From positions 94,550 to 158,549 of the forward strand of contig JAFUKH010000025.1 of NCBI GenBank assembly GCA_017467845.1: a stretch of 64,000 nucleotides of DNA. The letters are read 5' to 3'. The position numbers were made by a program, and so were the translations under genes. This stretch comes from Lachnospiraceae bacterium (GTDB lineage: Bacteria; Bacillota; Clostridia; Lachnospirales; Lachnospiraceae). The notes under the pieces are model-generated. The model saw only the letters and a program-made list of their open reading frames with translations. It was not told where the DNA came from and made no database searches. Positions within the stretch are counted from its first letter, which is position 1. Every line of letters starts with the position of its first letter. Of the stretch, positions 1 to 9,006 are shown in pieces.

Positions 1-1
1 G

Positions 2-478
2 GCGAAGTTTCCATTGGCAGGAGGAAATAATATTTTAGGACAAGGTGGAACAGGTCTAATCAATACTTTTGTTGGTTTGATTATTCCACTTGTGTCTGGC
101 TCCTATGGTATTTTTCTTTGTAAACAGTTTTATGAGAATTTTCCAAGGGCACTGGATGAAGCGGCGGAAATCGACGGTGCGGGTAAATGGAGAACCTATT
201 TTCAGATTTACCTTCCAAATTCTAAAGCGATACTGGCAACGCTTGCGTTGACGAAGGGTGTAGCGGTATGGAATGATTATCTTTGGCCACTTGTAATGAC
301 AAATTCTGATGAGCATAAAACGGTTCAGCTTGCTTTGACTATGTTTAAGACAGAAACGACGATACAGTGGAATCAAATGATGGCAGCAGCAGTATTGATT
401 GTTTTACCTATGATAATATTGTTCTTACTTGCACAAAAATATTTTGTTCAAGGAATTGTTACATCTGGTTTAAAATAA
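2..478 (+). CDS. Carbohydrate ABC transporter permease (MalG type), 5' end cut off
   Basis: C-terminal part of an inner-membrane permease of the CUT1 sugar ABC transporters. The reading frame is open from the first bases of the window, so the real start lies upstream. The TTG at 14 sits inside conserved sequence and is not a start. The EAA loop that contacts the ATPase is visible (EAAEIDGAGKWRTYFQIYLP), followed by two hydrophobic segments and a short end, as expected for a MalG-like protein. It ends 10 nt before the sulfatase gene, so uptake and desulfation of the same glycan are probably linked. Substrate unknown. Confidence 0.9.
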   Translation, partial: AKFPLAGGNNILGQGGTGLINTFVGLIIPLVSGSYGIFLCKQFYENFPRALDEAAEIDGAGKWRTYFQIYLPNSKAILATLALTKGVAVWNDYLWPLVMTNSDEHKTVQLALTMFKTETTIQWNQMMAAAVLIVLPMIILFLLAQKYFVQGIVTSGLK

Positions 479-488
479 AGGAGCTACT

Positions 489-1853
489 ATGGCAAAACCG
501 AATATTATATTTTACTTTCCTGACCAGCAGAGGGCGGATACCCTGGGGTGCTATGGACAAAAATTAGAAATCAGTCCGAATCTGGATAAGCTAGCGGGTG
601 AAGGTGTGCTTTTCGAAGAAGCGTATACAGCCCAACCAGTGTGCGGCCCGTGTAGAGCTATTTTCCAGAGTGGTAAATGGCCAACAGATATCAATTGTTA
701 TCGAAACGCTTTGCCATTGCCTTCAAATATAAAAACACTGGCAGATTATTTTTATGAAGCTGGTTATGAGACTGCATATATAGGAAAATGGCATCTTGCG
801 AGTGAACGAGACTCATACCATACTCCTCCTACAGTGGATTATGAATGTAATGCTATCCCATTTGAGAGGAGAGGCGGATACCGAGGATTCTGGCGAGCTT
901 CCGATGTATTGGAAGCAACGTCAAATGGGTATGGGGGATATGTCTTTGATGAAAATATGAATAAGTGTAACTTTGAAGGCTATCGTGTTGATTGCATTAC
1001 AGACTATGCATTAGAGTTTCTAAATAATTATAAAGGTGACAAACCTTTCTTTATGACGATTTCACATATTGAGCCACACCATCAGAATGACCAGGGATGT
1101 TACCAGGGACCAAAAGGTTCAAAAGAGCGTTTCCAAGATTACGAATTGCCAGGTGACCTGAAAGCATTGCAGGGAGATGCTGATGAGATGTATCCAGATT
1201 ATTTAGGATGTTGTCGAAGTTTGGATGATAATCTTGGACGCTTAATTGAAAAAGTGAAAGAAATGGGACTGTATGATAACACAATCTGGGTATACGCTTC
1301 GGATCATGGTTCCCACTTTAAGACAAGGAATAAAGATGAACATATGACCGGTAGTGATGATTATAAACGATCTTGTCATTCTGCATGCCTCAAAGTGCCA
1401 TTAGTTATTTCAGGACCAGGGTTCCGTGGAGGAAAAAGAATTAAAGATTTAGTAAGTAATTGCAGTCTTCCTAAAACACTCCTGGCTATTGCTGGGGTTG
1501 ATGTTGAAAACGAGATGATTGGAGAAAATCTGAAAAAAGTCATTGAAGGAAACACTGTAGGAAGGAAAAACAGAATTTTTGCTCAGATTAGTGAAAGCCG
1601 TCTGGGAAGATGTATTCGTACTGAGGATTATTTGTATAGTGTGTGTGCGCCCGGCTTGAATGGATGGAGCGAGGGAAGTAGTGAGATCTATGTGGAAGAT
1701 TTTCTGTATGACCTAAAGAAAGACCCGGATGAACTTAACAATTTGGTGAAAGATCCTGCTTATGCAGAGGTACGGAACGATTTGGCTATGCAGCTTATTG
1801 AAGAAATGGAGAATGCGGGAGAGAGAACACCTCAGATTTTGGCATGGGAATAA
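489..1853 (+). CDS. Sulfatase, Cys-type, cytoplasmic
   Basis: Type I sulfatase of 454 residues that hydrolyses sulfate esters, probably on sugars imported by the adjacent ABC transporter. The metal-binding start (NIIFYFPDQQRADTLGCYG, with D12 and Q13) and the active-site motif C52-G-P-C-R56 are visible. C52 would be converted to formylglycine by an anaerobic maturase (anSME), which is not in this window. The motif has Cys where Ser is commonest (CxPSR). Later motifs include the YASDHG metal site. There is no signal peptide, so the enzyme should be cytoplasmic. A good AAAGGAG site precedes ATG 489. Confidence 0.93.
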   Translation: MAKPNIIFYFPDQQRADTLGCYGQKLEISPNLDKLAGEGVLFEEAYTAQPVCGPCRAIFQSGKWPTDINCYRNALPLPSNIKTLADYFYEAGYETAYIGKWHLASERDSYHTPPTVDYECNAIPFERRGGYRGFWRASDVLEATSNGYGGYVFDENMNKCNFEGYRVDCITDYALEFLNNYKGDKPFFMTISHIEPHHQNDQGCYQGPKGSKERFQDYELPGDLKALQGDADEMYPDYLGCCRSLDDNLGRLIEKVKEMGLYDNTIWVYASDHGSHFKTRNKDEHMTGSDDYKRSCHSACLKVPLVISGPGFRGGKRIKDLVSNCSLPKTLLAIAGVDVENEMIGENLKKVIEGNTVGRKNRIFAQISESRLGRCIRTEDYLYSVCAPGLNGWSEGSSEIYVEDFLYDLKKDPDELNNLVKDPAYAEVRNDLAMQLIEEMENAGERTPQILAWE

Positions 1854-2010
1854 AAAAATTATATAAAGGCATTTTGATGTGTACGTGTAGTTTTAGTGTA
1901 TAGTAGCATAGTTTGCAAATAAGTGTGGTTTATGGATGAATAAGGAATGGATTTGTGTTGTTTAAAGTATATTAGAAACGAAATCCAAATACACGCCAAT
2001 TTATTAAAAA

Positions 2011-2050
2011 AACTGGTCATATCTTGCAAAACAAGACATGACCGTTTTTT
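2011..2050. terminator. Bidirectional terminator between sulfatase and AraC gene
   Basis: An inverted repeat, GGTCATATCTTG against CAAGACATGACC with one mismatch, is flanked by A-rich sequence on the left and a T run on the right. It can therefore stop transcription from both converging genes. Its GTCAT...ATGAC outer arms resemble those of hairpins at 11012 and 60207. Confidence 0.8.
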
Positions 2051-2906
2051 ATTGGACGCTTATATTCTTTCTATATTCAGAAGGAGATAACCCCTTGGCC
2101 TTTTTGAAGATGCGACTGAAATAGAGTGGATTATCGTATCCAATAATAGATGCTATTTCAGTCATGTTGTATTGATTGCCTTTGAGTAAAGCCTCTGCAT
2201 TTTGTATTCGGATGGATAAGATATATTGCATTGGCGTGGAGCCGGTATATTGCTTGAAGTTACGGATAAACCAGCTGGTACTCATATTGTGTTTCCGGGC
2301 ATATTCTTCGATGCAGATATCCTCATTGTAATGCTCGCTAAAATAGATTGTGGCCTTATCAATTTCCTCGGCAATCTGACTATTATCTACTCTAGAAACA
2401 GTTTTTAGATATCGATGCAGCTTAATAAATATCTGACGAAGATGAATCTCCAACATTTCTGGATAATCTTCTTTGCACATTTGCAATTCCTGTATCATAG
2501 CACGAAAATGATTTTTGTATTCAAGATCAGAACCGCAATAGAATATCCTTTTGTCATCAGTAAGTCCATAAGAGCGTAGCAGGTTTTTTACATTTCCCCC
2601 GGTAAAGTGTACCCAATAAACTTCCGGCTGATCAGTACCATAATATTCATATTTTTGAGGCTCCTTCGGGCGGTAAAGAACCATGTGACCTGCAGTAACA
2701 ATTTCGGTTCGTTCTCCAAAGTGAAAATAGGCTTTACCAGAGGCAATATATAGTAACTGGAAGTCAATTCTACCTTTGGGTCTCCAAGTAGGAAGCTTGG
2801 AATGGGTGGAGAGACGATATATTCCGCAACTAGTCACAATAAGTGGCTTTGATTTGTCTTTAATATCAACTAATGAATTATTGAGATAAGCATTATTTAT
2901 GTACAT
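2049..2906 (-). CDS. AraC-family transcriptional regulator
   Basis: Regulator of 285 residues. It has an N-terminal cupin-like sugar-sensing domain (around residues 25-160) and a C-terminal double helix-turn-helix ending in the typical signature IASIIGYDNPLYFSRIFKKA followed by SPSEYR. The start at 2906 has an AGGAG site about 9 nt upstream. It is divergent from the sugar symporter and lacLM genes, so it most likely senses their substrate and activates them. The inducer cannot be read from the sequence. Confidence 0.93.
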   Translation of the reverse strand: MYINNAYLNNSLVDIKDKSKPLIVTSCGIYRLSTHSKLPTWRPKGRIDFQLLYIASGKAYFHFGERTEIVTAGHMVLYRPKEPQKYEYYGTDQPEVYWVHFTGGNVKNLLRSYGLTDDKRIFYCGSDLEYKNHFRAMIQELQMCKEDYPEMLEIHLRQIFIKLHRYLKTVSRVDNSQIAEEIDKATIYFSEHYNEDICIEEYARKHNMSTSWFIRNFKQYTGSTPMQYILSIRIQNAEALLKGNQYNMTEIASIIGYDNPLYFSRIFKKAKGLSPSEYRKNISVQ

Positions 2907-2954
2907 GTTCCGAGTCTCCTAAAGTATAAAAGAGTGTATTGGAGTATGCAGAAA

Positions 2955-2995
2955 ATGGGCGTAGGCCACGTGCGGTGACACTGTCCTACGCCCAT
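2955..2995. promoter_or_regulatory. 11-bp perfect dyad in the divergent promoter region
   Basis: ATGGGCGTAGG at 2955-2965 is repeated inverted as CCTACGCCCAT at 2985-2995 with a 19-nt loop. It lies between the divergent AraC gene and the symporter gene and is not followed by a T run on the plus strand. It could be an operator or a structured RNA leader. Which one is not decidable from sequence. Confidence 0.5.
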
Positions 2996-3113
2996 ATTAT
3001 CATTTTGTGCATGTTTTGTCTAATCTTTGGTATGTATTATTGTAGGCCTTTACTGTTATTATTATATCAGAGATAAGGGAACGGTTTACTACAACTAAGA
3101 AAAGGAGTGGCGT

Positions 3114-4478
3114 ATGGAACAAAAGAGGTATTTGAAGTGGTATAACAAAGTGGGTTATGGTTCGGGCGATATTGCGGGAAATGTAGTATATGCATTTTTG
3201 TCCTCGTTCGTAATGATTTATTTGACCAACACAGTGGGATTGAACGCAGGAATTGTAGGTACGTTGATAGCAGTATCCAAGATATTTGATGGTGTAACAG
3301 ATGTTTTCTTCGGAACCATGATTGACAAGACAAAAACCAGAATGGGCAAGGCGAGACCTTGGATGCTTTGGGGATTTGTGGGATGTGCAGTTACATTGGC
3401 AGCAGTTTTCTCAATTCCGACGGATATGGGGCAAACGGCTCAATATGTGTGGTTTTTCCTAGCATACACATTTTTGAATGCAATCTTTTACACGGCAAAT
3501 AATATTGCATATTCAGCATTAACAGCTCTTGTTACCAAGAATAGCAAAGAACGTGTAGAGATGGGCTCTTACAGATTTATTTTTGCATTCAGTACCAGCT
3601 TACTGATTCAGACTATTACCATCGGTGCAGTGGACTTTTTTGGTGGTGGCGCTGCAGGCTGGAGAACGGTTGCTATTATTTACTGTGTTGTTGGTTTGAT
3701 TACCAATACTATTTCGGTTCTGTCTGTTAAGGAGCTTTCAGAAGAAGAGCTTCGTGAGGGCGCGGAAGAAACTGTAGAAGCGGAAGAAAAGATCACCCTG
3801 ATTCAGGCAGCAAAATTATTGTTCAGCAATAAATATTATCTGATGATTTGCGTCGTTTATATTCTTCAGCAGTTATATGGGGCAATGTTGAATATTGGAA
3901 TCTATTTTATGACCTATGTGCTGTTTAACAAGAATTTGTACGGTATATTCTCATGGGCAATTAATATTCCGCTGATTATCGCATTAATATTTACTCCAAC
4001 CTTCGTGGCGAAATGGAAGGGTATGTATAAGATAAATAAATATAGCTACATGCTTGCAACAGTAGGTCGTTTATTGGTTGTAGTAGCTGGTTATATGGGA
4101 AGTGTTCCGTTAATGTTATTGTTTACAGCAGTGGCTGCACTTGGACAGGGACCATGGCAGGGAGATATGAATGCAGTAATCGCATCTTGTTCGGAGTATA
4201 CATATTTGACAAAGGGCAAGAGAATTGATGGAACAATGTATTCTTGTACCTCTCTGGGTGTCAAAATTGGTGGTGGTCTTGGTACTGCAATTGCAGGTTG
4301 GATGCTGGATTTAAGTGGCTTTGTGAATGGAGATACTGCGGTTCAGCCGGATAGTTGTATCAATATGATGTATATAATGTATCTTTGGCTTCCCTTTGTG
4401 ATTGATTTGATTATTACTGTCATTCTTTCCTTCATGAATGTGGAAGAGGCTAATGAGAAACTGAAAAAGAAAGACTAG
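3114..4478 (+). CDS. MFS sugar:cation symporter, GPH family
   Basis: Membrane protein of 454 residues with about 12 hydrophobic segments. It belongs to the glycoside-pentoside-hexuronide:cation symporters (LacS/MelB/XynB type). The N-terminal pattern NKVGYGSGDIAGNVVYAF and the loop FDGVTDVFFGTMIDKTKTR MGKARPW are hallmarks of this family. There is no C-terminal EIIA domain, unlike LacS of streptococci. The AAGGAGTGGCGT before ATG 3114 is a good ribosome site. It precedes the beta-galactosidase genes, so import of lactose or another beta-galactoside is the natural reading. Confidence 0.92.
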   Translation: MEQKRYLKWYNKVGYGSGDIAGNVVYAFLSSFVMIYLTNTVGLNAGIVGTLIAVSKIFDGVTDVFFGTMIDKTKTRMGKARPWMLWGFVGCAVTLAAVFSIPTDMGQTAQYVWFFLAYTFLNAIFYTANNIAYSALTALVTKNSKERVEMGSYRFIFAFSTSLLIQTITIGAVDFFGGGAAGWRTVAIIYCVVGLITNTISVLSVKELSEEELREGAEETVEAEEKITLIQAAKLLFSNKYYLMICVVYILQQLYGAMLNIGIYFMTYVLFNKNLYGIFSWAINIPLIIALIFTPTFVAKWKGMYKINKYSYMLATVGRLLVVVAGYMGSVPLMLLFTAVAALGQGPWQGDMNAVIASCSEYTYLTKGKRIDGTMYSCTSLGVKIGGGLGTAIAGWMLDLSGFVNGDTAVQPDSCINMMYIMYLWLPFVIDLIITVILSFMNVEEANEKLKKKD

Positions 4479-4490
4479 AATAACAGGATA

Positions 4491-4521
4491 GCCTCTAAGG
4501 GATTTTACTTTAGAGGCTTTC
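4491..4521 (+). terminator. Short hairpin between symporter and lacL (attenuator?)
   Basis: GCCTCTAA at 4491 pairs with TTAGAGGC at 4510 and is followed by TTTCTT. The T run is weak, so partial read-through into lacL is likely. It may set the transporter to enzyme ratio. Confidence 0.5.
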
Positions 4522-4539
4522 TTAGAAAGAGAGAGTAAA

Positions 4540-6447
4540 ATGAAAGCAGATATTAAGTGGTTGGATAATCCGGAAGTATTTCGGGTGAATCAAGTGGCAG
4601 CTCATAGTGACCATGAGTACTATATAGATTATGTGGGTATGGAAGCAAAAGAGAATGGCCTTACCCAGTCTTTAAATGGAGAATGGGATTTTTGTTTCAG
4701 TATCAATGCAAAATCCAGACCGGAGGACTTTTATAGAGAAGATTTTGATTCCAGCAATTTCGATAAAATGATTGTACCGGGTCATATTGAGCTTTCTGGA
4801 TATGACAAAATCAGATATATCAATACCATGTATCCGTGGGAAGGATATGAGTATCGTCGTGCGGCATATAGCTTAGACACTGCCGGAAGAGGCGAGGGAA
4901 TGTTCAGTGAAGCAGAATATAACCCGGTAGGCTCTTATATAAAGAGATTTGATTTGAACCAAAACATGAAAGGAAAGAGAATAACTATTTATTTTGAAGG
5001 TGTGGAGCAGGCAATGTATGTGTGGCTAAACGGACATTTTGTTGGGTATGCAGAAGACAGCTTTACTCCTTCGGAATTTGATCTTACTCCATATTTAAAG
5101 GAGCAGGGAAATGAGCTTGCTGTTGAAGTTCATAAGATGAGTACAGCGGCGTTTCTGGAAGATCAGGATTTCTTCAGGTTCTTTGGTATCTTTAGAAATG
5201 TAACACTTAAAGCGAAGCCAGATGTCCATGTGGAGGATTTATGGATTCAGCCAGTGTTAAATGGAGACAATAACAGTGGAAGTTTCTTAGTGAAGCTAGC
5301 GTTGTCGGCAGTAAAGAAGGAGAATTTGAAAGTAGCAGTAGTATTGAAGGATGAAGAGACTAATGTGTTGCTTGAACAGAGTACTCAAGTGAGCTTGGCG
5401 GGTGATGGTAGCGAAGCACCGATAGTACTGAGTGGAGAGGTTGCAAGCATCCAGCCTTGGGATAATCACAATCCATATTTATATAGTGTGTATATAGAAT
5501 TATCTGATGCAGATGGAAATCTGTTAGAAATTGTTCCGTACAAAATAGGATTTCGTAGGATTGAAATCATCGATAAGGTTATGTATTTGAACGGTAAGCG
5601 GTTAGTGCTGGTGGGAGTGAATCGCCATGAATGGAGTCCTAAGACCGGTAGATGTATCGGTATGGAAGAAATGGTTGCGGATATGAAGTGTATTCAGAGA
5701 AACAACATCAATGCAGTCAGAACCTGCCATTACCCGGACCAGATTCCCTGGTATTACATGTGTGATGAAGAAGGTATCTATGTAATGTCAGAGACCAATT
5801 TGGAAAGTCATGGCTCTTTTCAAAAGCTTGGAGCAATAGAAACTTCTTGGAATGTACCTGGCTCTGTTCCGCAGTGGAGAGAGGCTGTGGTGGATAGAGC
5901 CAGAAGCAATTTTGAAACGTTTAAGAATCACACATCCATTCTATTCTGGTCATTGGGAAATGAGTCTTATGCCGGAGATGATATAGAGGCTATGAACACT
6001 TATTTTAAGGACAAAAAGGATGGCAGATTGGTGCATTATGAGAGTGTTGCATACAATAGAGCCTATGAGGATACTATTTCTGATATGGAAAGCCGCATGT
6101 ACACTACTCCGCAGGCGGTGGAAGAGTATTTGCAGAATAATCCGAAGAAGCCATATATCTTATGTGAATTTATGCATGATATGGGAAATTCTATGGGTGG
6201 ACTAGGTTCATATATGAAGCTGATTGATAAGTATGAAATGTATCAGGGCGGATTTATTTGGGATTTCATTGATCAGGCAATTTATGTTAAGGATGAGGTA
6301 ACCGGAAAAGATGTACTGCGTTATGGCGGAGATTTTGATGATAGACCGGCGGATTATGAATTCTCCGGAAACGGAATCGTATTTGCAGATCGCAGAGAGA
6401 AACCGGCAATGCAGGAAGTGAGGTATTATTATGGATCGTATAAATAG
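4540..6447 (+). CDS. lacL: Beta-galactosidase large subunit (GH2)
   Basis: Protein of 635 residues carrying the GH2 sugar-binding, immunoglobulin-like and TIM-barrel domains of beta-galactosidase. It lacks the C-terminal Bgal_small_N domain, which is in the next gene. The acid/base E475 is in SLGNES and the nucleophile E543 is in ILCEFMHDMGNS. The N-terminus (KADIKWLDNPEVFRVNQ) and the length are as in LacL of Leuconostoc and Lactobacillus (about 626 residues). Both halves keep their motifs, so this looks like a true two-subunit enzyme and not a frameshifted LacZ. It splits lactose or other beta-galactosides in the cytoplasm. Confidence 0.93.
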   Translation: MKADIKWLDNPEVFRVNQVAAHSDHEYYIDYVGMEAKENGLTQSLNGEWDFCFSINAKSRPEDFYREDFDSSNFDKMIVPGHIELSGYDKIRYINTMYPWEGYEYRRAAYSLDTAGRGEGMFSEAEYNPVGSYIKRFDLNQNMKGKRITIYFEGVEQAMYVWLNGHFVGYAEDSFTPSEFDLTPYLKEQGNELAVEVHKMSTAAFLEDQDFFRFFGIFRNVTLKAKPDVHVEDLWIQPVLNGDNNSGSFLVKLALSAVKKENLKVAVVLKDEETNVLLEQSTQVSLAGDGSEAPIVLSGEVASIQPWDNHNPYLYSVYIELSDADGNLLEIVPYKIGFRRIEIIDKVMYLNGKRLVLVGVNRHEWSPKTGRCIGMEEMVADMKCIQRNNINAVRTCHYPDQIPWYYMCDEEGIYVMSETNLESHGSFQKLGAIETSWNVPGSVPQWREAVVDRARSNFETFKNHTSILFWSLGNESYAGDDIEAMNTYFKDKKDGRLVHYESVAYNRAYEDTISDMESRMYTTPQAVEEYLQNNPKKPYILCEFMHDMGNSMGGLGSYMKLIDKYEMYQGGFIWDFIDQAIYVKDEVTGKDVLRYGGDFDDRPADYEFSGNGIVFADRREKPAMQEVRYYYGSYK

Positions 6448-7387
6448 ATTACCTTTAAAAGTAGTATACGGAGATTTTACTTTGGGTGTGCATGGAGAAG
6501 GCTTTGATTACATTTTTTCATATGCTCAGGGTGGTCTGGAGTCTCTGCGTAAGAATGGGTACGAATGGCTTTATCGTTGTCCTAAGCCTACATTTTGGAG
6601 GGCGCTTACAGATAATGACAGGGGAAGTCAGTTTCATATCAAAAGCGGAAGTTGGCTGGCAGCGGATATGTTTATTTCTTGTAAGGATGTAGAGGTTATT
6701 GTGGACGGTATTTCCCAGGGAAAACCTTGTGCACCTTATAATAATTGTTATGGTTCTGAGGTGTATGCGAAGGAGACTTCAGTATGCTTTACTTACGAAA
6801 CTGTTACAAATCCGGCTACAGTGGTAAAGGTGACTTACATAGTTGATGCTAGAGGAAGTATTACAGTCAAGGTTCATTATCATGGTGCAAAGGGCTTGCC
6901 GGAGCTTCCTGTATTCGGAATGCGTTTTATAATGCCTACGCTTGCAGATAAATATGTCTATGAAGGTTTATCAGGAGAAACTTATCCTGACCGTAAAATG
7001 GGAGCTGAAAAAGGCGTTTTCGAGATAGATGATTTATTCTTGACGCCATACTTAGTGCCACAGGAATGTGGTATGAGAATGGACACAGAATGGGTAGAGG
7101 TCAACCGACATACCTGTCTGGATAATAGCAGAAAAGATACAGCGAATCAGCTATTAAGAATAGAGAAAACTGATAAAGCATTAGCTTTTTCCTGTTTGCC
7201 ATATACGGCCGCTGAGATTGAGAATGCAACCCATCATGAGGAGCTTCCACCGGCACGGAGAACAGTGCTTTGCATCTATGGTGCAGTAAGAGGCGTGGGA
7301 GGAATTGACAGTTGGGGAAGTGATGTAGAAGAGCCGTATCATATTAATGCGGAATCAGATATATCTTTTGAATTCAGAATCTCTTAG
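6431..7387 (+). CDS. lacM: Beta-galactosidase small subunit
   Basis: Protein of 318 residues, the same length as known LacM. It matches the Bgal_small_N domain that forms the C-terminal third of LacZ (FWRALTDNDRG near the start, and MRMDTEWVEV). Its ATG lies inside lacL in another frame, giving a 17-nt overlap, with an AGTGAGG ribosome site within lacL. The overlap suggests translational coupling and equal amounts of both chains. It completes the active site of LacL. Confidence 0.92.
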   Translation: MDRINRLPLKVVYGDFTLGVHGEGFDYIFSYAQGGLESLRKNGYEWLYRCPKPTFWRALTDNDRGSQFHIKSGSWLAADMFISCKDVEVIVDGISQGKPCAPYNNCYGSEVYAKETSVCFTYETVTNPATVVKVTYIVDARGSITVKVHYHGAKGLPELPVFGMRFIMPTLADKYVYEGLSGETYPDRKMGAEKGVFEIDDLFLTPYLVPQECGMRMDTEWVEVNRHTCLDNSRKDTANQLLRIEKTDKALAFSCLPYTAAEIENATHHEELPPARRTVLCIYGAVRGVGGIDSWGSDVEEPYHINAESDISFEFRIS

Positions 7388-7421
7388 GTTGATTGTTGTC
7401 TTGTATAATTGTTGCAGCGTA

Positions 7422-7502
7422 TTACATATGAATGTTGTGTTTGTAATAATCTGCGTAAAAATACATTAGGTTGTTTAAGAATGCTTTTAATTTGTTTGTC
7501 AT
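7422..7502 (-). CDS. Candidate 26-residue small protein
   Basis: A short ORF (MTNKLKAFLNNLMYFY at its start, 26 residues, stop TAA) on the minus strand. It has a near-perfect ribosome site AAAGGAGG placed 7 nt before the ATG. It is rich in aromatic and basic residues and could form an amphipathic helix. It lies between lacM (convergent) and the second AraC gene (divergent). An AT-rich stretch with TATACT-like boxes lies upstream. No family is recognised. The ribosome site is the main support, because an ORF this short can arise by chance. Confidence 0.5.
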   Translation of the reverse strand: MTNKLKAFLNNLMYFYADYYKHNIHM

Positions 7503-7608
7503 GATTGGACCTCCTTTATTTTCTGGTTTAAGTATATAGTATTAGTTAAGTTATTGCTTGCCAAAAATAAGTTTTGTTTGGTCATTTCTTGCATGGAGAG
7601 GATGTTTT

Positions 7609-8421
7609 TTGATACCTAAATATGAGAACAAAAATAAAGAAATTGCGGTAGATTGGAAAAAGTCCGTTCATGTACCGCCACATCTGCATGACTCTATGGA
7701 GATTGTGTACGTAACATCAGGAACTTTGGAGATGGGGGTCGGGCAGGAACTATATCATATGGAAAAGGGAGATTTTGCAATCATATTTCCAAATGTAATC
7801 CATCATTATCAGGTCTTTGGTGAAAAAGAAAATCGAGCAATATATGTATTTGTAAATCCGGTTGCTTTTCCTGTTTATATGAATGAACTACAAAGGTATA
7901 GTCCTGCCCATCCAATCATTGCAAAAAAATCCTTACATTCGGATGTTGTGAACTCAATGAAAGTGCTGGCGGAGATGAAAAACTATAATGAGATGCTTGT
8001 TCGAGCTTATGTACAGATGATATTAGCGCATGTATTTTCAGAGATGAAAATGGTTGAGAAGAGTTCCATCGGTGGAGATGATATTGTCTATAATGCAGTT
8101 GAGTATGTAGCAAGGAATTTCAGAGAAGAAATATCATTGGATAAGATGGCAACGGATTTGGGTGTTGGCAAATACGTTCTGTCTAGGATATTTGCAAAAA
8201 CTTTTCATTGTAACTTTAACAAATATGTTAATGGGGTTAGGCTCAATTATGCAACTTCTATATTAGAAAATACAAAAGAATCTATTACTAATCTATGCTT
8301 GGAATGTGGATTTGAAAGTCAAAGAACATTTAACAGAGTATTTAAGGAACAATATAAAATGACTCCTAGAGAGTATCGAAACAGAATGAGTCAATATATA
8401 AGAACGGAGGCATATGAATGA
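7609..8421 (+). CDS. AraC-family transcriptional regulator
   Basis: Regulator of about 270 residues. The N-terminal cupin domain contains HVPPHLHDSMEIVYV, a typical effector pocket, and the C-terminus has the AraC DNA-binding domain (CGFESQRTFNRVFKEQYKMTPREYR). I chose TTG 7609 because GGAGAGG lies 7 nt upstream. An upstream in-frame TTG at 7558 has no such site. Its stop overlaps the mgsA start (ATGA), so the two are co-translated. It probably responds to a sugar, possibly together with the lac genes upstream. Confidence 0.85.
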   Translation: MIPKYENKNKEIAVDWKKSVHVPPHLHDSMEIVYVTSGTLEMGVGQELYHMEKGDFAIIFPNVIHHYQVFGEKENRAIYVFVNPVAFPVYMNELQRYSPAHPIIAKKSLHSDVVNSMKVLAEMKNYNEMLVRAYVQMILAHVFSEMKMVEKSSIGGDDIVYNAVEYVARNFREEISLDKMATDLGVGKYVLSRIFAKTFHCNFNKYVNGVRLNYATSILENTKESITNLCLECGFESQRTFNRVFKEQYKMTPREYRNRMSQYIRTEAYE

Positions 8422-8891
8422 GTTTGGATTATTTGACAATGACAATCAAAAAAGAGAAAAATATTGCGCTGATTGCACATGATGGAAAGAAACAAGAAAT
8501 GCTAGAATGGTGTGCAAAGAATAAAGAGATTTTGCGGAACCACAAACTTTCGGGAACGGGAACAACAGCAAGAATGATTACAGAACATGTGGGATTATCG
8601 GTGAAAGGGTATAATAGTGGACCACTAGGCGGCGACCAGCAGATTGGAGCTAAAATAGTGGAAGGAAAGATTGATATGGTAATCTTCTTTTCTGATCCTT
8701 TGGCGGCGCAACCTCATGATCCGGATGTGAAGGCACTGCTACGAATCGCACAAGTTTATGATATTCCTATGGCAAACAATATTGCTACTGCTGATTTCCT
8801 CATTCATTCATCGTATATGGATCAAGAGTATTCTCATCAAATTGAGAATTTTAAGAATGCAGTGGAGAATAGAGCAAAAAACGTTAATTAA
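8418..8891 (+). CDS. mgsA: Methylglyoxal synthase
   Basis: Cytoplasmic enzyme of 157 residues that converts dihydroxyacetone phosphate to methylglyoxal and phosphate, a bypass that relieves sugar-phosphate overload. The phosphate-binding and catalytic motifs are intact: ALIAHDGKK (H21), SGTGTT, SGPLGGDQQIG (catalytic D73) and AAQPHDPD (H100, D103). The start ATG 8418 overlaps the AraC stop and has GGAGG 7 nt upstream. Its position after sugar-uptake regulators fits a safety valve for rapid sugar influx. Confidence 0.95.
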   Translation: MSLDYLTMTIKKEKNIALIAHDGKKQEMLEWCAKNKEILRNHKLSGTGTTARMITEHVGLSVKGYNSGPLGGDQQIGAKIVEGKIDMVIFFSDPLAAQPHDPDVKALLRIAQVYDIPMANNIATADFLIHSSYMDQEYSHQIENFKNAVENRAKNVN

Positions 8892-8940
8892 AAAGAAAGT
8901 ACAGAACAAAAGTTCGATTTTGTTCTGTACTTTCTTTTTG
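8890..8940 (+). terminator. Strong intrinsic terminator after mgsA
   Basis: A perfect 22-bp stem (arms 8890-8911 and 8918-8939, core AAAGTACAGAACAAAA) with a 6-nt loop and T-rich right arm. It starts within the mgsA stop codon and separates the sugar genes from uvrB. The A- and T-rich arms also allow termination on the minus strand. Confidence 0.9.
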
Positions 8941-8954
8941 TCTTCTGCTATAAT
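8926..8954 (+). promoter_or_regulatory. Possible uvrB promoter
   Basis: A consensus -10 box TATAAT at 8949 lies just after the mgsA terminator and 53 nt before uvrB. A weak -35 (TGTACT, 8926) is at 17 nt, inside the terminator arm. No clear LexA/DinR box is seen. Confidence 0.45.
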
Positions 8955-9006
8955 CATGTATGATTGAAGGAATACTATTTCTGAGATTCATAAAGGAGGC
9001 ACTTTC

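Noticed and set aside
4540-7387. Frameshifted single-chain LacZ
   Set aside because: Both chains match the lengths of known LacL and LacM, the second start has a ribosome site, and the 17-nt overlap is like that of described lacLM genes.
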